Virus record (IMG/VR): IMGVR_UViG_3300034071_000108
Location: 1-38,540 of that record
DNA length: 38,540 bases
Origin: a virus
Strand: one strand, 5' to 3'
Under the pieces are notes generated by a model. That model worked only from the letters and a program-made list of their open reading frames with translations. It did not search any database and had not been told where the DNA came from. Positions 1 through 8,203 of this stretch are shown piece after piece. Made by a program: the position numbers and the translations under genes. Position 1 is the first letter of the stretch. Each line of letters begins with the position of its first letter.

Positions 1-127
1 TGTAGTTGGAAGTCCGCAAGACGGACGGGGTAATATTGAATGGAGCGGATGTGGCCGTTGATTTGATTGATGTTGTTTAACATACCAACACCAAGGCGAT
101 CTACGGTTGGGACTGTCCCCGCAGTAT
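1..127. repeat. Terminal direct repeat, left copy (circular assembly overlap)
   Basis: These 127 bases are identical to positions 38414-38540. The length equals a common assembler k-mer size, so the repeat is most simply the overlap left when a circular genome is written linearly. The reading frame of the 577-residue spike continues through the junction to a sensible stop, which supports true circularity rather than a duplicated gene fragment. A biological terminal repeat of this length inside a coding gene is less likely. Confidence 0.95.
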
Positions 128-1718
128 CAGTCAATACTGCCGCGCCATTAACTGACAAAGCAAAGTCGTTTGTCCGGTAAACAAAGCCCCATTTGCTGAT
201 AGCGTTACTAGTGTGACCGGCCACGTTAAGGTCTACTTGTCCCACGCCCCCGGTTGTTACACTTAATCCCCTTGCAGCGCTGAAAAGGTATGTCCGCATA
301 ATGTTATTATTTGTTCCGTCAGTAACAGAAGCAGGCACATTTACCACGGCTAGATTACCTACAACACTATCCGCCTCGACAACAAACGTCCCCTCGCTCT
401 GGTTATACCAAGGCGCGAACATCGGCGCGGTGATGGTGCATACGTCAGCGGCGCGTGTTACTTGGCTGGCCACAGTGGGGATATAGCTTGTGGCGAATGT
501 TGCTGTTTCGAGTTGAGCGCCCCAGAGAAAGATGCCGCTTGTGCCGTCGCCTGTTGTGGCAACGCTGTCGGCAACAAATGCGCGAACCAGCACGGAAGAT
601 GCACCCGTTGATGTGAACGTCAACGATACGCGGTAGAAACCGTTTTTAGCGGCAATCACAGTTGCGGATGCGCCAGTAAACGTACCGGCAGCGGCGGCGG
701 CAGTAGTAATTGTTCCATCAACCAGCGAGACTATGACAGACGCATTATTAGCGGCAGACGCGCTATCGCGGACGAGCAGACGAACCCGATTATATTCGCC
801 AATTTTGGCATAAACCGAATAGGTGTAGGTGGCAGCGGCGGCGGTTACAGTTTGCGTTACGCCGGAACTTCCAAGAGACGCAGCGTTGTCAGGAATAATC
901 TTATCCGCATCAGTAGTGCCGTCAGGCGACACCGCAGCGTTGCTGCTAACTGTAGCTACAAAACCTGTCCATGAAACGTCAAACTCCTCAGAGCGCAACA
1001 GCAAATTCACCCGCTGCTCTTCGATCAAGATGCCCTTCGGCTGGAGCGTGACGGGGTCGTAGTCAAAGCGTGGCGGGAACCTGCCGCCGTTGTTGCGCGT
1101 GTAGGTGGTGGCTGTGCTGCCGACTTCAAGCTGTGCGCCCCAGAGGAACAAACCTGAAGTGCCGTCACCTGTGTAGGAAATGGAATTGTCAGCATTTGCC
1201 AACAAAAATGCGGAACCCGTGCCCGCGCTTGCGGTAGCCGTGAATGTAACCGAACAGCGATACCAGCCATTACCTGTGGAAACGATTGCCGCTGTGACCC
1301 CGCTCGTTACTGTCCCTACAGTCCCGTTACTAACATCAAAGAAAGCGTTTCGTATTGTCCCCATAAGGGCGGCAGGAAGTTGAATATCAAACCAACTCCG
1401 CTCCGCTGCCTTAACTGACACACTGAGCGTATATGTAGTGCCAGCCGTGTAATTGGCGCTTTGGCTTGTAAAATGAGTGCTAGACGCAGTCGTGTCCTCA
1501 ACCAATTTGTCAGCCGTAGAAGTGCCGTCAGGCGCAACAGTCGAGTTGGCTGTTATGGTGGTCCGGGCCTTCGTCCAAGCAGCGTTATCAAACTGCTGCG
1601 TCTGCGTAAACAAGTTCACGCTGGCTGGCGTGTTCTGGATCAGGCCATTGCTGCCAACGAACGTGCCTGACGTTGTGCGGGTGAAGTCGAGAAGCTGGTC
1701 GAAGGTATAGTTTGTCAT
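1..1718 (-). CDS. Tail spike/fibre protein B (577 residues, crosses the contig junction)
   Basis: A probable receptor-binding spike. The ATG at 1718 overlaps the stop of the upstream paralogue (ATGA). The frame stays open to base 3 and, on the circle, continues at 38415-38398 to TGA, giving 577 residues. The N-terminus has an LLDFTRTTSGTFVGSNGLI-type segment typical of phage spikes. Two carbohydrate-binding-like beta-sandwich repeats follow, each with an NL..(T/R)(Q/S)..(Q/E)FD..W opening, an APDGT/SPDGT(S/T)D..DK motif, a G(W/F)YR strand and a closing FLWGAQLE. Between them is RFDYDPVTLQPKGILIEEQR. The C-terminal third resembles a LamG/concanavalin-like domain (QSEGTFVVEAD ... NGHIRSIQYYPVRL). 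Domain identities are inferred from motifs. No enzymatic residues are recognised. Confidence 0.85.
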   Translation of the reverse strand, partial: MTNYTFDQLLDFTRTTSGTFVGSNGLIQNTPASVNLFTQTQQFDNAAWTKARTTITANSTVAPDGTSTADKLVEDTTASSTHFTSQSANYTAGTTYTLSVSVKAAERSWFDIQLPAALMGTIRNAFFDVSNGTVGTVTSGVTAAIVSTGNGWYRCSVTFTATASAGTGSAFLLANADNSISYTGDGTSGLFLWGAQLEVGSTATTYTRNNGGRFPPRFDYDPVTLQPKGILIEEQRVNLLLRSEEFDVSWTGFVATVSSNAAVSPDGTTDADKIIPDNAASLGSSGVTQTVTAAAATYTYSVYAKIGEYNRVRLLVRDSASAANNASVIVSLVDGTITTAAAAAGTFTGASATVIAAKNGFYRVSLTFTSTGASSVLVRAFVADSVATTGDGTSGIFLWGAQLETATFATSYIPTVASQVTRAADVCTITAPMFAPWYNQSEGTFVVEADSVVGNLAVVNVPASVTDGTNNNIMRTYLFSAARGLSVTTGGVGQVDLNVAGHTSNAISKWGFVYRTNDFALSVNGAAVLTDTAGTVPTVDRLGVGMLNNINQINGHIRSIQYYPVRLADFQL

Positions 1719-3571
1719 GCGTCGTATATTCCGTTGATGAAATCGAGGCTGAGTGTCGTAATCAGCGGCGGTGCGGTCAGCGCCTGTAGCTGGGCGTCTG
1801 GAAGCCGCGTGTTGAAGTACGCGATTTGGCGGATGTGGCCGTTGAGGAAATTCGATACGAGGATAGCGCCGATACTTAGCTGAGTAAGAGTTGCCAGCGT
1901 GACACTCGTATCTTCTGACGAAAGCGCCCCTCCCGACGCGGTGATAGCCGAGTTTGTTTCATAGGCAAGTCCAGCATTTACGACTTGGCCAGCAGAAATA
2001 GCAGAACCAGCGGTCATCGAAGCCTGAGAGACACCAGCAGTGGTGATGCGGCCCCTAACCGTCGTCGCAGATGAAAATTCAATGCCTATTAAATTACTGC
2101 TTGTGCCGTCACTGGCGGAGATTGCGTAACGTGATGCGGGCGCGGCAGAATCATACGAAGCAACAAACGTCCCCTCGTTCTGGTTATACCAGCTTGAGAA
2201 GTTCGTGCCTGTCATGGTCGCAACGTCTGCGCTGCGTGTTACTTGGCTGGCAACTGTGGGGATGTAGCTGGTGGCGAAGGAGCCGTTCTCAGCCTGAGCG
2301 CCCCAAGCGATAACGGTTCCTGTGCCTGCTACGCTATCTGGCTGAATACGCAGTGAGTTACTGTTCGCAGCGATAACGCCAGCTAAAAGTAGTTTAATCC
2401 GATACCAGCCGTTGCCGTAATTTTCTACGGCTTCAATGGTTCCGCCCGAAGACGCTACGGCGGAAGGAACTCCTCCCGTCCACGTAATTGTAGCTGAGCC
2501 GCGAGTAACAAGGGCGGTAACGTCGCGCAGGAAAAAAAGTGTAGTCCCAGAAGTCCCTGCCTTTAAGAAAACAGAAACCGACTTTGTGCCGTCGCCCGTG
2601 AACGTGGGGCTTTGAGAAACTATGCCACTCGTAGTAGTGGCGGTCAGTGTGTCGGCTGTAGTCGTCCCGTCTGGCGCTACCGTGGTGTTTGTCGTTACGG
2701 TAAGGCTGGATGCGCTCCATGACACTGAAAAGTTTTCGCTCTGAAAACAAATATTCGTCCGCTGCTCTTCAATGAGCAAGCCCTTTGCCGCAAGCGTTAC
2801 AGGGTCATAGTCAAAGCGCGGGCCGTAATATGCCGCTGTGGTTGTGGCGTTGTATGTGCCGGGGACGGTCTGGTAGGTTAATGGTTCGAGTTGTGCGCCC
2901 CAGATGAAGACGGTTTCTGTGCCAGTGGTGGTCCAGTTTTGACCAAAAGTCGCAGATGCTGACGATACGATGTAAATACGAAAATCGTTTGTTAATACCG
3001 CCGTATTGTCAAATACCACAGTGCAGCGATACCAGCCGTCACCAGCAGAAATTATGGACGAGGTGGACTTAGTTCCCGCCGTCCCCACAACACCATTAGC
3101 AATATCAAAATTGGCAAACGCTTGCGCATCTCCAGCGTTAAGCAACTGGATAAAGTTGTGTGTTCCCGCCTTAACGTAAAACGATAATGCATAAGCTGTT
3201 GAAGCTGTCACCGCCGGTTGCTGGCGAATATAGTGAGTGCCAGCGCCAGCGGTGGCGGTCAACGTATCAGCCGTAGACGTACCGTCAGGAGCGACAGTCG
3301 TGTTCGCAGTTACCGTTGTGGTTGTTTTCTGCCATGTCGCGTTCTCAAACGTCTGCGATTGCAGCAGCAAATTCGCCGGAGCGTAAGTAATCCGCCCCGT
3401 GCTATCCACCAGCGTGGCATTGCTGCCGCGTGAGAACGTGACGCGGCTGTCCAAATATGGCTGCAAAAAGTCGAGCGCCATAGCAGGAAACAGTCCGCCA
3501 TTCGACGATAGAGTCGTCGAACTTAGCAGCCCAATAGCTAGACCGTTGCGGACAGGAATACCAAAACTCAT
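1715..3571 (-). CDS. Tail spike/fibre protein A (618 residues), paralogue of spike B
   Basis: A probable virion receptor-binding protein. Around residues 36-66 it has the spike-type N-terminal motif (TFSRGSNATLVDSTGRITY). Two carbohydrate-binding-like repeats follow. The first spans about residues 66-232 (NLLLQSQTFENATW, GWYRCTV, FIWGAQLE). The second spans about 275-432 (NICFQSENFSVSWSA, GWYRIKL, IAWGAQAE), joined by RFDYDPVTLAAKGLLIEEQR. A LamG-like C-terminal domain runs from about 440 to 590 (NEGTFVASYDS ... NGHIRQIAYFNTRLPDAQ). The start overlaps the preceding stop (ATGA). An internal ATG at residue 31 is possible but leaves an awkward gap. It shares domain order and many motifs with the next gene, so the two arose by tandem duplication. 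Function is inferred from architecture. Confidence 0.85.
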   Translation of the reverse strand: MSFGIPVRNGLAIGLLSSTTLSSNGGLFPAMALDFLQPYLDSRVTFSRGSNATLVDSTGRITYAPANLLLQSQTFENATWQKTTTTVTANTTVAPDGTSTADTLTATAGAGTHYIRQQPAVTASTAYALSFYVKAGTHNFIQLLNAGDAQAFANFDIANGVVGTAGTKSTSSIISAGDGWYRCTVVFDNTAVLTNDFRIYIVSSASATFGQNWTTTGTETVFIWGAQLEPLTYQTVPGTYNATTTAAYYGPRFDYDPVTLAAKGLLIEEQRTNICFQSENFSVSWSASSLTVTTNTTVAPDGTTTADTLTATTTSGIVSQSPTFTGDGTKSVSVFLKAGTSGTTLFFLRDVTALVTRGSATITWTGGVPSAVASSGGTIEAVENYGNGWYRIKLLLAGVIAANSNSLRIQPDSVAGTGTVIAWGAQAENGSFATSYIPTVASQVTRSADVATMTGTNFSSWYNQNEGTFVASYDSAAPASRYAISASDGTSSNLIGIEFSSATTVRGRITTAGVSQASMTAGSAISAGQVVNAGLAYETNSAITASGGALSSEDTSVTLATLTQLSIGAILVSNFLNGHIRQIAYFNTRLPDAQLQALTAPPLITTLSLDFINGIYDA

Positions 3572-3885
3572 CTGATGTTGATCGGCTTTGCGTAAAGCGT
3601 ACCACCAGCGGTAATCTGAATAGCACTAACGCGCCAAGGACCGCCGTTGCCGCCAGCGTCGCCCGGCTGTGGTACATAAATCGGTACAGGTGTGCCGGCA
3701 GGCAGCGGCGTGTCAGCCGTTGTAGCTGTCGCGTTATTGCCAACGCGGATATACGCGTCAGATGTACACCACACCAACACGCCTTGCGGGCCAGCGTTCC
3801 AGCCAGTTACCGAACCAGCAGTACCGGAATAGGTGACGCTTTGCGTACCAAAACCGGCGTCATTAAGAGGGCGTAAAAGTTCCAT
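3568..3885 (-). CDS. Small beta-rich phage protein (105 residues), likely structural
   Basis: This resembles small conserved phage proteins that accompany fibre or tail genes, with a GTQSVTYSGTAGSVTGWNAGP core followed by VLVWCTSDAYIRVGNNATAT and a proline/glycine-rich loop (PVPIYVPQPGDAGGNGGPW). This looks like a compact beta-sandwich with no catalytic signature. It has no signal peptide or membrane segment. It starts after an AAGGA ribosome-binding site at about 3888-3896, and its stop overlaps the start of spike A (ATGA), indicating translational coupling. A role as a small virion protein or fibre adaptor is inferred from context. A precise function is not known to me. Confidence 0.75.
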   Translation of the reverse strand: MELLRPLNDAGFGTQSVTYSGTAGSVTGWNAGPQGVLVWCTSDAYIRVGNNATATTADTPLPAGTPVPIYVPQPGDAGGNGGPWRVSAIQITAGGTLYAKPINIR

Positions 3886-3896
3886 ATGTCGCGTCC

Positions 3897-4259
3897 TTAT
3901 GCGAGAAATTTAAGTTTATACAGCGTGCTGTAATACAGACCAAAAATCTCGTCGATAATGTTTTGGAGCGGGGTACACTCCTTATCGACGACTTTATACC
4001 GCATTTCCTCAAGCTCGTCTACTTGACCTTCAAGAAACTCGACAATGTTGTTGGTTTTCTTAGCTGACATAAGCGAAATAGGCCCGATAAGGCCATATTT
4101 GCCTTGGTATGCCTCCGCAAAATCATCTGCTAAGTCAATGATACCAGTGTAGAATTTCTGCAACGCTTTATGTTTTGCGTAACTGCGCGTGTTCAAGTGC
4201 GTCGAATGAGCCACATCGCGCGCAAGAAACAGTGTGCCTATGAAGTTAGCGCAAGTCAT
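3897..4259 (-). CDS. DUF5856-type (ferritin/Dps-like four-helix) phage protein (120 residues)
   Basis: This is an all-helical protein with HST(H)LNTRSYAKHKALQKFYTGIIDLADDFAEAYQGKYG in the N-terminal half. The spacing of H, Y, E and D residues resembles DUF5856-type phage proteins related to the ferritin/Dps helical bundle. The histidine and acidic residues in helices 1 and 2 (the AHSTHL and LADDFAEAYQ segments) could bind metal, but I cannot confirm a full ferroxidase site. Its start overlaps the stop of the 119-residue gene upstream (ATGA). It lies in the fibre cassette between portal and scaffold. A virion-associated or metal-handling role is speculative. Confidence 0.75.
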   Translation of the reverse strand: MTCANFIGTLFLARDVAHSTHLNTRSYAKHKALQKFYTGIIDLADDFAEAYQGKYGLIGPISLMSAKKTNNIVEFLEGQVDELEEMRYKVVDKECTPLQNIIDEIFGLYYSTLYKLKFLA

Positions 4260-4615
4260 TTGGATGGGCTTTCAGGTTGAGGGGACCAAGCCTGTGCCTC
4301 TTCGTCCCATAGGTATGACTTGCCGTCTGTAGGGTACAGAATTGGCGCAGTCCAATAGCAAGTGTCTTCGTCAAGCACCCACGATGGGAAAGGTTGCGGC
4401 GCATAAAACGCGTCGCGTTCCGCGTCATATGTGAAGCCAATGCCCGCATAGTTCTTACGCAGTGGGCGCCCTTCTGGGTGCTGTCCGCCATGCGTGTTGT
4501 ACGATGTCTGCACCCAAAGCGCAGGATCGCCGAACAGGCCCGTGTCGATAACGTCCTGCTCGATGACCAGAACTTCAGTGACGATGCCATCCTCTACTTT
4601 TGCAAAATGAGCCAT
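4256..4615 (-). CDS. Conserved phage protein 'MAHFAKVEDGIV..' family (119 residues)
   Basis: This belongs to a family very common in phages of aquatic bacteria. The N-terminus MAHFAKVEDGIVTEVLVIEQ is followed by a WVQTSYNTHGG motif, LRKNYAGIGFTYDAERDAF, the proline-rich PQPFPSWVLDEDTCYWTAP segment and a C-terminal acidic/aromatic YLWDEEAQAW. The family is usually encoded beside tail-fibre genes. It is assumed to be a small structural or fibre-accessory protein, but no biochemical role is established that I know of. The start has AGGAAA about 8 bases upstream, and the stop overlaps the next start. Confidence 0.8.
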   Translation of the reverse strand: MAHFAKVEDGIVTEVLVIEQDVIDTGLFGDPALWVQTSYNTHGGQHPEGRPLRKNYAGIGFTYDAERDAFYAPQPFPSWVLDEDTCYWTAPILYPTDGKSYLWDEEAQAWSPQPESPSK

Positions 4616-4623
4616 TGTGTTTC

Positions 4624-5829
4624 CTATGCGAATGTAATCGAGCCGGAGGCAGTAAACCTATAGATTTTGTAGTTTCCAACAGTTGTTACTGTTGGCGATC
4701 CTGTGGTGGATGCAGCAGTTACAGTCGAACTGATAATGACAACGCCTGAGCCGCCGTTACCGCCGCTGCGTTGCGCGCCGCCGCTATAGTTTCCGCCGCC
4801 GCCGCCGCCGCCGCCAGTGTTGGCCGTACCCGCGCCGGCATTTGTTGACGTTCGGGGCGATGCGCCGTCGCCGCCGCCGCCTACGCCGCCGCGGCCCGTT
4901 ATATCAATGTCATCGCCATCCGCACTGCAACCGCCGCCGCCGCCGCCGTAAAATACCGACGCGCCAGTTATGGTGTCTAAAACGCCGCCGCCGCCGTTGC
5001 CGCCTGCTTTATAACTGCTTACGCCAACTGATATTCCGCCTATAGCGCCAGCGCCATTTGCGCCGCCCCCACCACCGGCGCCATTACCGTCGGCAGACTG
5101 ACCGCCAACCGAACCTTGGTTTGTTGTGCCTGTGCCGCCATAACCTAATCTTGTACCGCCGCCGCCGGAGCCGCCCGTGCCGCCGTCCGGAGCGGTGCGA
5201 CCGCCGCCGCCTCCGCCGCCGACAGCCGCTGTAGCACCTGTTAGCGTAGTGTTACTACCGGCAGCGCCTTGTCCGTCGCCAGTTTGGCCTGCGCCGCCTG
5301 CGCCGATAGCTATTGTCAGTGTACCCGCTGTAACTGCCGCAATGCCGGCTACAACACCGCCACCACCGCCGCCAGCGCCAGCATAAGAGTCGGCCAATTC
5401 GCGTCCGCTACCGCCGCCGCCGCCGCCGGCGACAGACAGGTATGAAAGCATATTGGTGGTGCCAAGTGCTTGCGAAACCCAAGTTGTGCCGTTGCTGGTC
5501 AAGACGTTGCCGTTAGTGCCGGGGGCGACCACTTGAACCGCGCTTGTGCCGTTGCCTAGCAGGACGTTGTTAGCTGTCAGCGTGTTGGCTCCCGTGCCGC
5601 CGTTGGCGACAGGCACCGTAGTGACAGCCAGCGTGCCACCAGATATTGACAAAGCAGCACCAATGCTGAGTTCTTCAGCAGCGCCCGTACCAGCGGTAGC
5701 GCGGCCTAGCACCTTATTAGTGGCAAGCGTCAACTGGTGTTCTGCGTTCCAGCTAGACGGCTGAACAAGCGAAGCGTCAGTGCCGTCAGCTTTAGCAGAC
5801 TGAAAGGTATGTTTAAGGCTTACGGTCAT
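4624..5829 (-). CDS. Glycine-rich tail fibre protein (401 residues)
   Basis: A probable fibre or receptor-binding protein. Residues 1-35 (MTVSLKHTFQSAKADGTDAS ... PSSWNAEHQL) are the usual N-terminal virion-attachment module of phage fibres. A VPVANGGTGANTLTANNVLLGNG segment follows, the usual GGTG repeat before fibre shafts. From about residue 135 to 370 the protein is dominated by Gly runs (five to eight consecutive Gly), separated by short loops. This recalls polyglycine-II bundle domains of phage adhesins. The C-terminus SGVVIISS ... YKIYRFTASGSITFA is a short beta domain typical of these fibres. The DNA has long GCC/CCG triplet runs. It starts by ATGA overlap with the portal stop. Confidence 0.85.
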   Translation of the reverse strand: MTVSLKHTFQSAKADGTDASLVQPSSWNAEHQLTLATNKVLGRATAGTGAAEELSIGAALSISGGTLAVTTVPVANGGTGANTLTANNVLLGNGTSAVQVVAPGTNGNVLTSNGTTWVSQALGTTNMLSYLSVAGGGGGGSGRELADSYAGAGGGGGGVVAGIAAVTAGTLTIAIGAGGAGQTGDGQGAAGSNTTLTGATAAVGGGGGGGRTAPDGGTGGSGGGGTRLGYGGTGTTNQGSVGGQSADGNGAGGGGGANGAGAIGGISVGVSSYKAGGNGGGGVLDTITGASVFYGGGGGGCSADGDDIDITGRGGVGGGGDGASPRTSTNAGAGTANTGGGGGGGGNYSGGAQRSGGNGGSGVVIISSTVTAASTTGSPTVTTVGNYKIYRFTASGSITFA

Positions 5830-8057
5830 TGCATCGGTCCTTCAGGCGGCATCGGTGGCATCCCGCCCATTTCTGGCATTGGTTGCTGTTGAGGCATTTC
5901 TTCGTTCATTATGGGCTGTTCACGCATCTCTGGTGAGCCGCCGATCAAGTCGCCTGTATCCAGCGCGCCTGCAATCGTACCCATGACAATATCCTGAATT
6001 TGCTCAGGTGTCATGCTATTTTGCATCGCCGTTATACGCTTTGTCTCAGCGTCGTAGGCGTCTACCTGAGCCTTATACTCCTTGATGTCCACTTCGCGCT
6101 GCGCGACGCTGTCCTGAACATTCTCAATGATGTCAGTCATGCGGTTCAGTTCTTCGGTCATCGCCTGCATTTGCTGCTGCGCGGCCATCATCTCAGGCGA
6201 TTGGTCGCCTTCAGACAATACCTTCGGATCAAGGATTTTCTTGAAGCGTTCCGCCATTTCCTGCGCGCCGGGCCAGTCCATATTCTTGATGAACAAATCG
6301 CCAGCCACAGACCAAAGCTGCGGGTTGGACTGCAAAATCTGACTCATGGCATCAAGGGCTTCTTGACGCTTGGTCATGTAGCCGGGGCCAGTAGTGACCA
6401 TAACGTCGTATGTACCAACGCCGGGGTTGTAAATCTTTTCGATCAAACCGCCAGTTTCCATGTCGCGGACTTCTTTGACAGGCTCTGGCTGCGTTGGGTT
6501 GAACTTGACCATGCTGACATCGCCATCAACGCCGATGATGCGTGCGATGCGCTGCGTGTCGTAGATTTTAGGGATCATATCGACAACTTGGCGTGTGATG
6601 TGCCGAATGGCACGCGCAAGGTTGTCCACGTAGTGATACGTGCCGACATCGCCCTGCTTTTCGCGTGCGATAATAGCCTTAGCCGACCGCTCGTTGCCCT
6701 GTTGGCCCAGCGATGCGTCATATTGGCCTGTAGTGGCCTTAATATCCTCTCCAGCGCCCATTTTAGCCTGTATCAGACCTGTCTGGGGCAGAGGTGGCTG
6801 TGCGCGTTGTGGCAGCGGTAAAACGCCTCCAGCGCCGTCTGTAACGTCAGGATTGACTTCCAGATACGGCCAGTTGGTCGTATTGGCTGTCTTCCACTGC
6901 TGTTCGTAGCCTTCGAACTGGCCGCCGTAGCCGATAAACGGCGCTTTAGGGGCCAGCGCCAGCATTTCTGCTTCTTGGCTGGTCCAGTAGTTGTACATCC
7001 GCTGGGCGTCCTTGGCGTTACGCACAAGGCCAGAGATGTACATACGACCTTCGACTTCCCATTCGTTGCCGATGACGCGCACGACAGGAATCCATTTGCC
7101 GGACCATTCACGCTCGTCGAGGATGTCAAAACCGTTGGTTTTCATCCACATGACCTTCTGGCGGTCTACTTCGCGTGTGCGGATAGGCTTGCCAAACATC
7201 GCCTGCAAGTTGCTGTCCTGCGGCGTGCCTTTGAAAGCTGTCTGGTTGTCTGGATACAAGTGCAGCGTAGCTTTTTCATACGCCTTGTAGAAATATTCCG
7301 CGATCCGGATGGTGTCTTCAGCCAGCCACTGCGCCATGCTTTCGTTGCCAACGCCTTGCGACATGAGTGTCGAGATAGGTGCAGCGTCTGGGAACATACG
7401 CTCATAGTCGGATTTCAGGATGTCTTCGGTAACAAAGCACCATTCAGCGTCTGCGCCGCATGGGTCTTGGATCGTAGGGTCCATATAGACGCTAAACGAG
7501 TTACGGACGCGCATAATGCGGATGTCTTGGTCGAAGCTGTCTTCGTTGCAATACTCAGTTATTAGGCGAATATAGCCTTCGCCGTAGGTAACTTGGTTGT
7601 CGCAAGCTGTGTCATATGCAACGTCAGCGTCCGACATATACTCAATATGACGCATGACGCCGTTGAAAATCTCTGCAACTTCTACGTCAGCGTTGTCGTC
7701 GGCAGGAATTACCTTACCGCTAGGCCGGTTTTGACGCTGTTCGTTCGTAACTTGACGGACGTGTTGCGGCAATTTGTTAATTGTCAAGCAGGGACGTGCG
7801 TTAATTGTCTGCCCTTGCACGCTTCCGCGTGTTGACAGCACGTCAGCAGGCCATTGCCACTGGTTGTCTGGCGATCCTGCCATAAACCGTAGGTCGTCCA
7901 GTTCATCTTCACGGCTGTCAGAGTACGCAGCCTGCGCCATTTGCAGGCGCGACCGCATGGTTGCCATCTTGTCGCCGTCATCGCCTGACGTTTTAGGCGG
8001 GTTAGAGCCGACGTTGGCGACTTTGCCTGCCGTGTTGATGCCTGTGGGGTCGGCCAT
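5826..8057 (-). CDS. P22-type portal protein (743 residues)
   Basis: A dodecameric portal through which DNA is packaged and ejected. The sequence matches the P22 gp1-like portal family in length (P22 gp1 is 725 residues) and in motifs. These include an N-terminal LDDLRFMAGSPDNQWQWP, INKLPQHVRQVTNEQRQNRP, the conserved DNQVTYGEGYIRL, a mid-protein SGKWIPVVRVIGNEWEVEGR, and GQYDASLGQQGNERSAKAI followed by KQGDVGTYHYVDNLARAI. The C-terminal 150 residues form a helical/coiled-coil segment (the MTEELNRMTDIIENVQDSVAQ region) ending in a Met/Pro/Gln-rich tail. It sits two genes after the terminase apart from three tiny basic proteins, as expected for a headful packaging module. Confidence 0.95.
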   Translation of the reverse strand: MADPTGINTAGKVANVGSNPPKTSGDDGDKMATMRSRLQMAQAAYSDSREDELDDLRFMAGSPDNQWQWPADVLSTRGSVQGQTINARPCLTINKLPQHVRQVTNEQRQNRPSGKVIPADDNADVEVAEIFNGVMRHIEYMSDADVAYDTACDNQVTYGEGYIRLITEYCNEDSFDQDIRIMRVRNSFSVYMDPTIQDPCGADAEWCFVTEDILKSDYERMFPDAAPISTLMSQGVGNESMAQWLAEDTIRIAEYFYKAYEKATLHLYPDNQTAFKGTPQDSNLQAMFGKPIRTREVDRQKVMWMKTNGFDILDEREWSGKWIPVVRVIGNEWEVEGRMYISGLVRNAKDAQRMYNYWTSQEAEMLALAPKAPFIGYGGQFEGYEQQWKTANTTNWPYLEVNPDVTDGAGGVLPLPQRAQPPLPQTGLIQAKMGAGEDIKATTGQYDASLGQQGNERSAKAIIAREKQGDVGTYHYVDNLARAIRHITRQVVDMIPKIYDTQRIARIIGVDGDVSMVKFNPTQPEPVKEVRDMETGGLIEKIYNPGVGTYDVMVTTGPGYMTKRQEALDAMSQILQSNPQLWSVAGDLFIKNMDWPGAQEMAERFKKILDPKVLSEGDQSPEMMAAQQQMQAMTEELNRMTDIIENVQDSVAQREVDIKEYKAQVDAYDAETKRITAMQNSMTPEQIQDIVMGTIAGALDTGDLIGGSPEMREQPIMNEEMPQQQPMPEMGGMPPMPPEGPMQ

Positions 8058-8060
8058 GTG

Positions 8061-8201
8061 TTATTTCTTGCCCTTCTTGGCGGCTTCCCGCTTGACGCTA
8101 TACGCTATGGCTACGGCCTGTTTCACAGGCTTGCCAGCGTTCACTTCAGCCTTGATGTTCTTGCGGAACGCGGCTTTGCCTGTCGATTTACACAGCGGCA
8201 T
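8061..8201 (-). CDS. Tiny basic protein, DUF6496-like (46 residues)
   Basis: This short open frame starts MPLCKSTGKAAFRKNIKAEV and continues NAGKPVKQAVAIAYSVKREA to a lysine-rich end. The pattern of a K-S..AF.KNI..E...GKP.KQAVAIA.S.KR motif is a recurrent small phage family (DUF6496-like). It sits between large terminase and portal. It is strongly basic, with 13 Lys/Arg in 46 residues, suggesting nucleic-acid contact or packaging with the DNA, but no function is established. The stop is 3 bases before the portal ATG, consistent with coupling. Confidence 0.8.
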   Translation of the reverse strand: MPLCKSTGKAAFRKNIKAEVNAGKPVKQAVAIAYSVKREAAKKGKK

Positions 8202-8203
8202 GA

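Noticed and set aside
4796-5220. CRISPR or satellite-like array
   Set aside because: The repeats are simple GCC triplets within a coding frame, without spacers.
4842-5386. Arg- or Pro-rich plus-strand frames in the GCC-repeat region
   Set aside because: Low-complexity translations of the complement of polyglycine codons.
6000-6821. A 273-residue plus-strand frame
   Set aside because: It lies wholly antisense to the well-supported portal gene; composition reflects the complement of portal codons.
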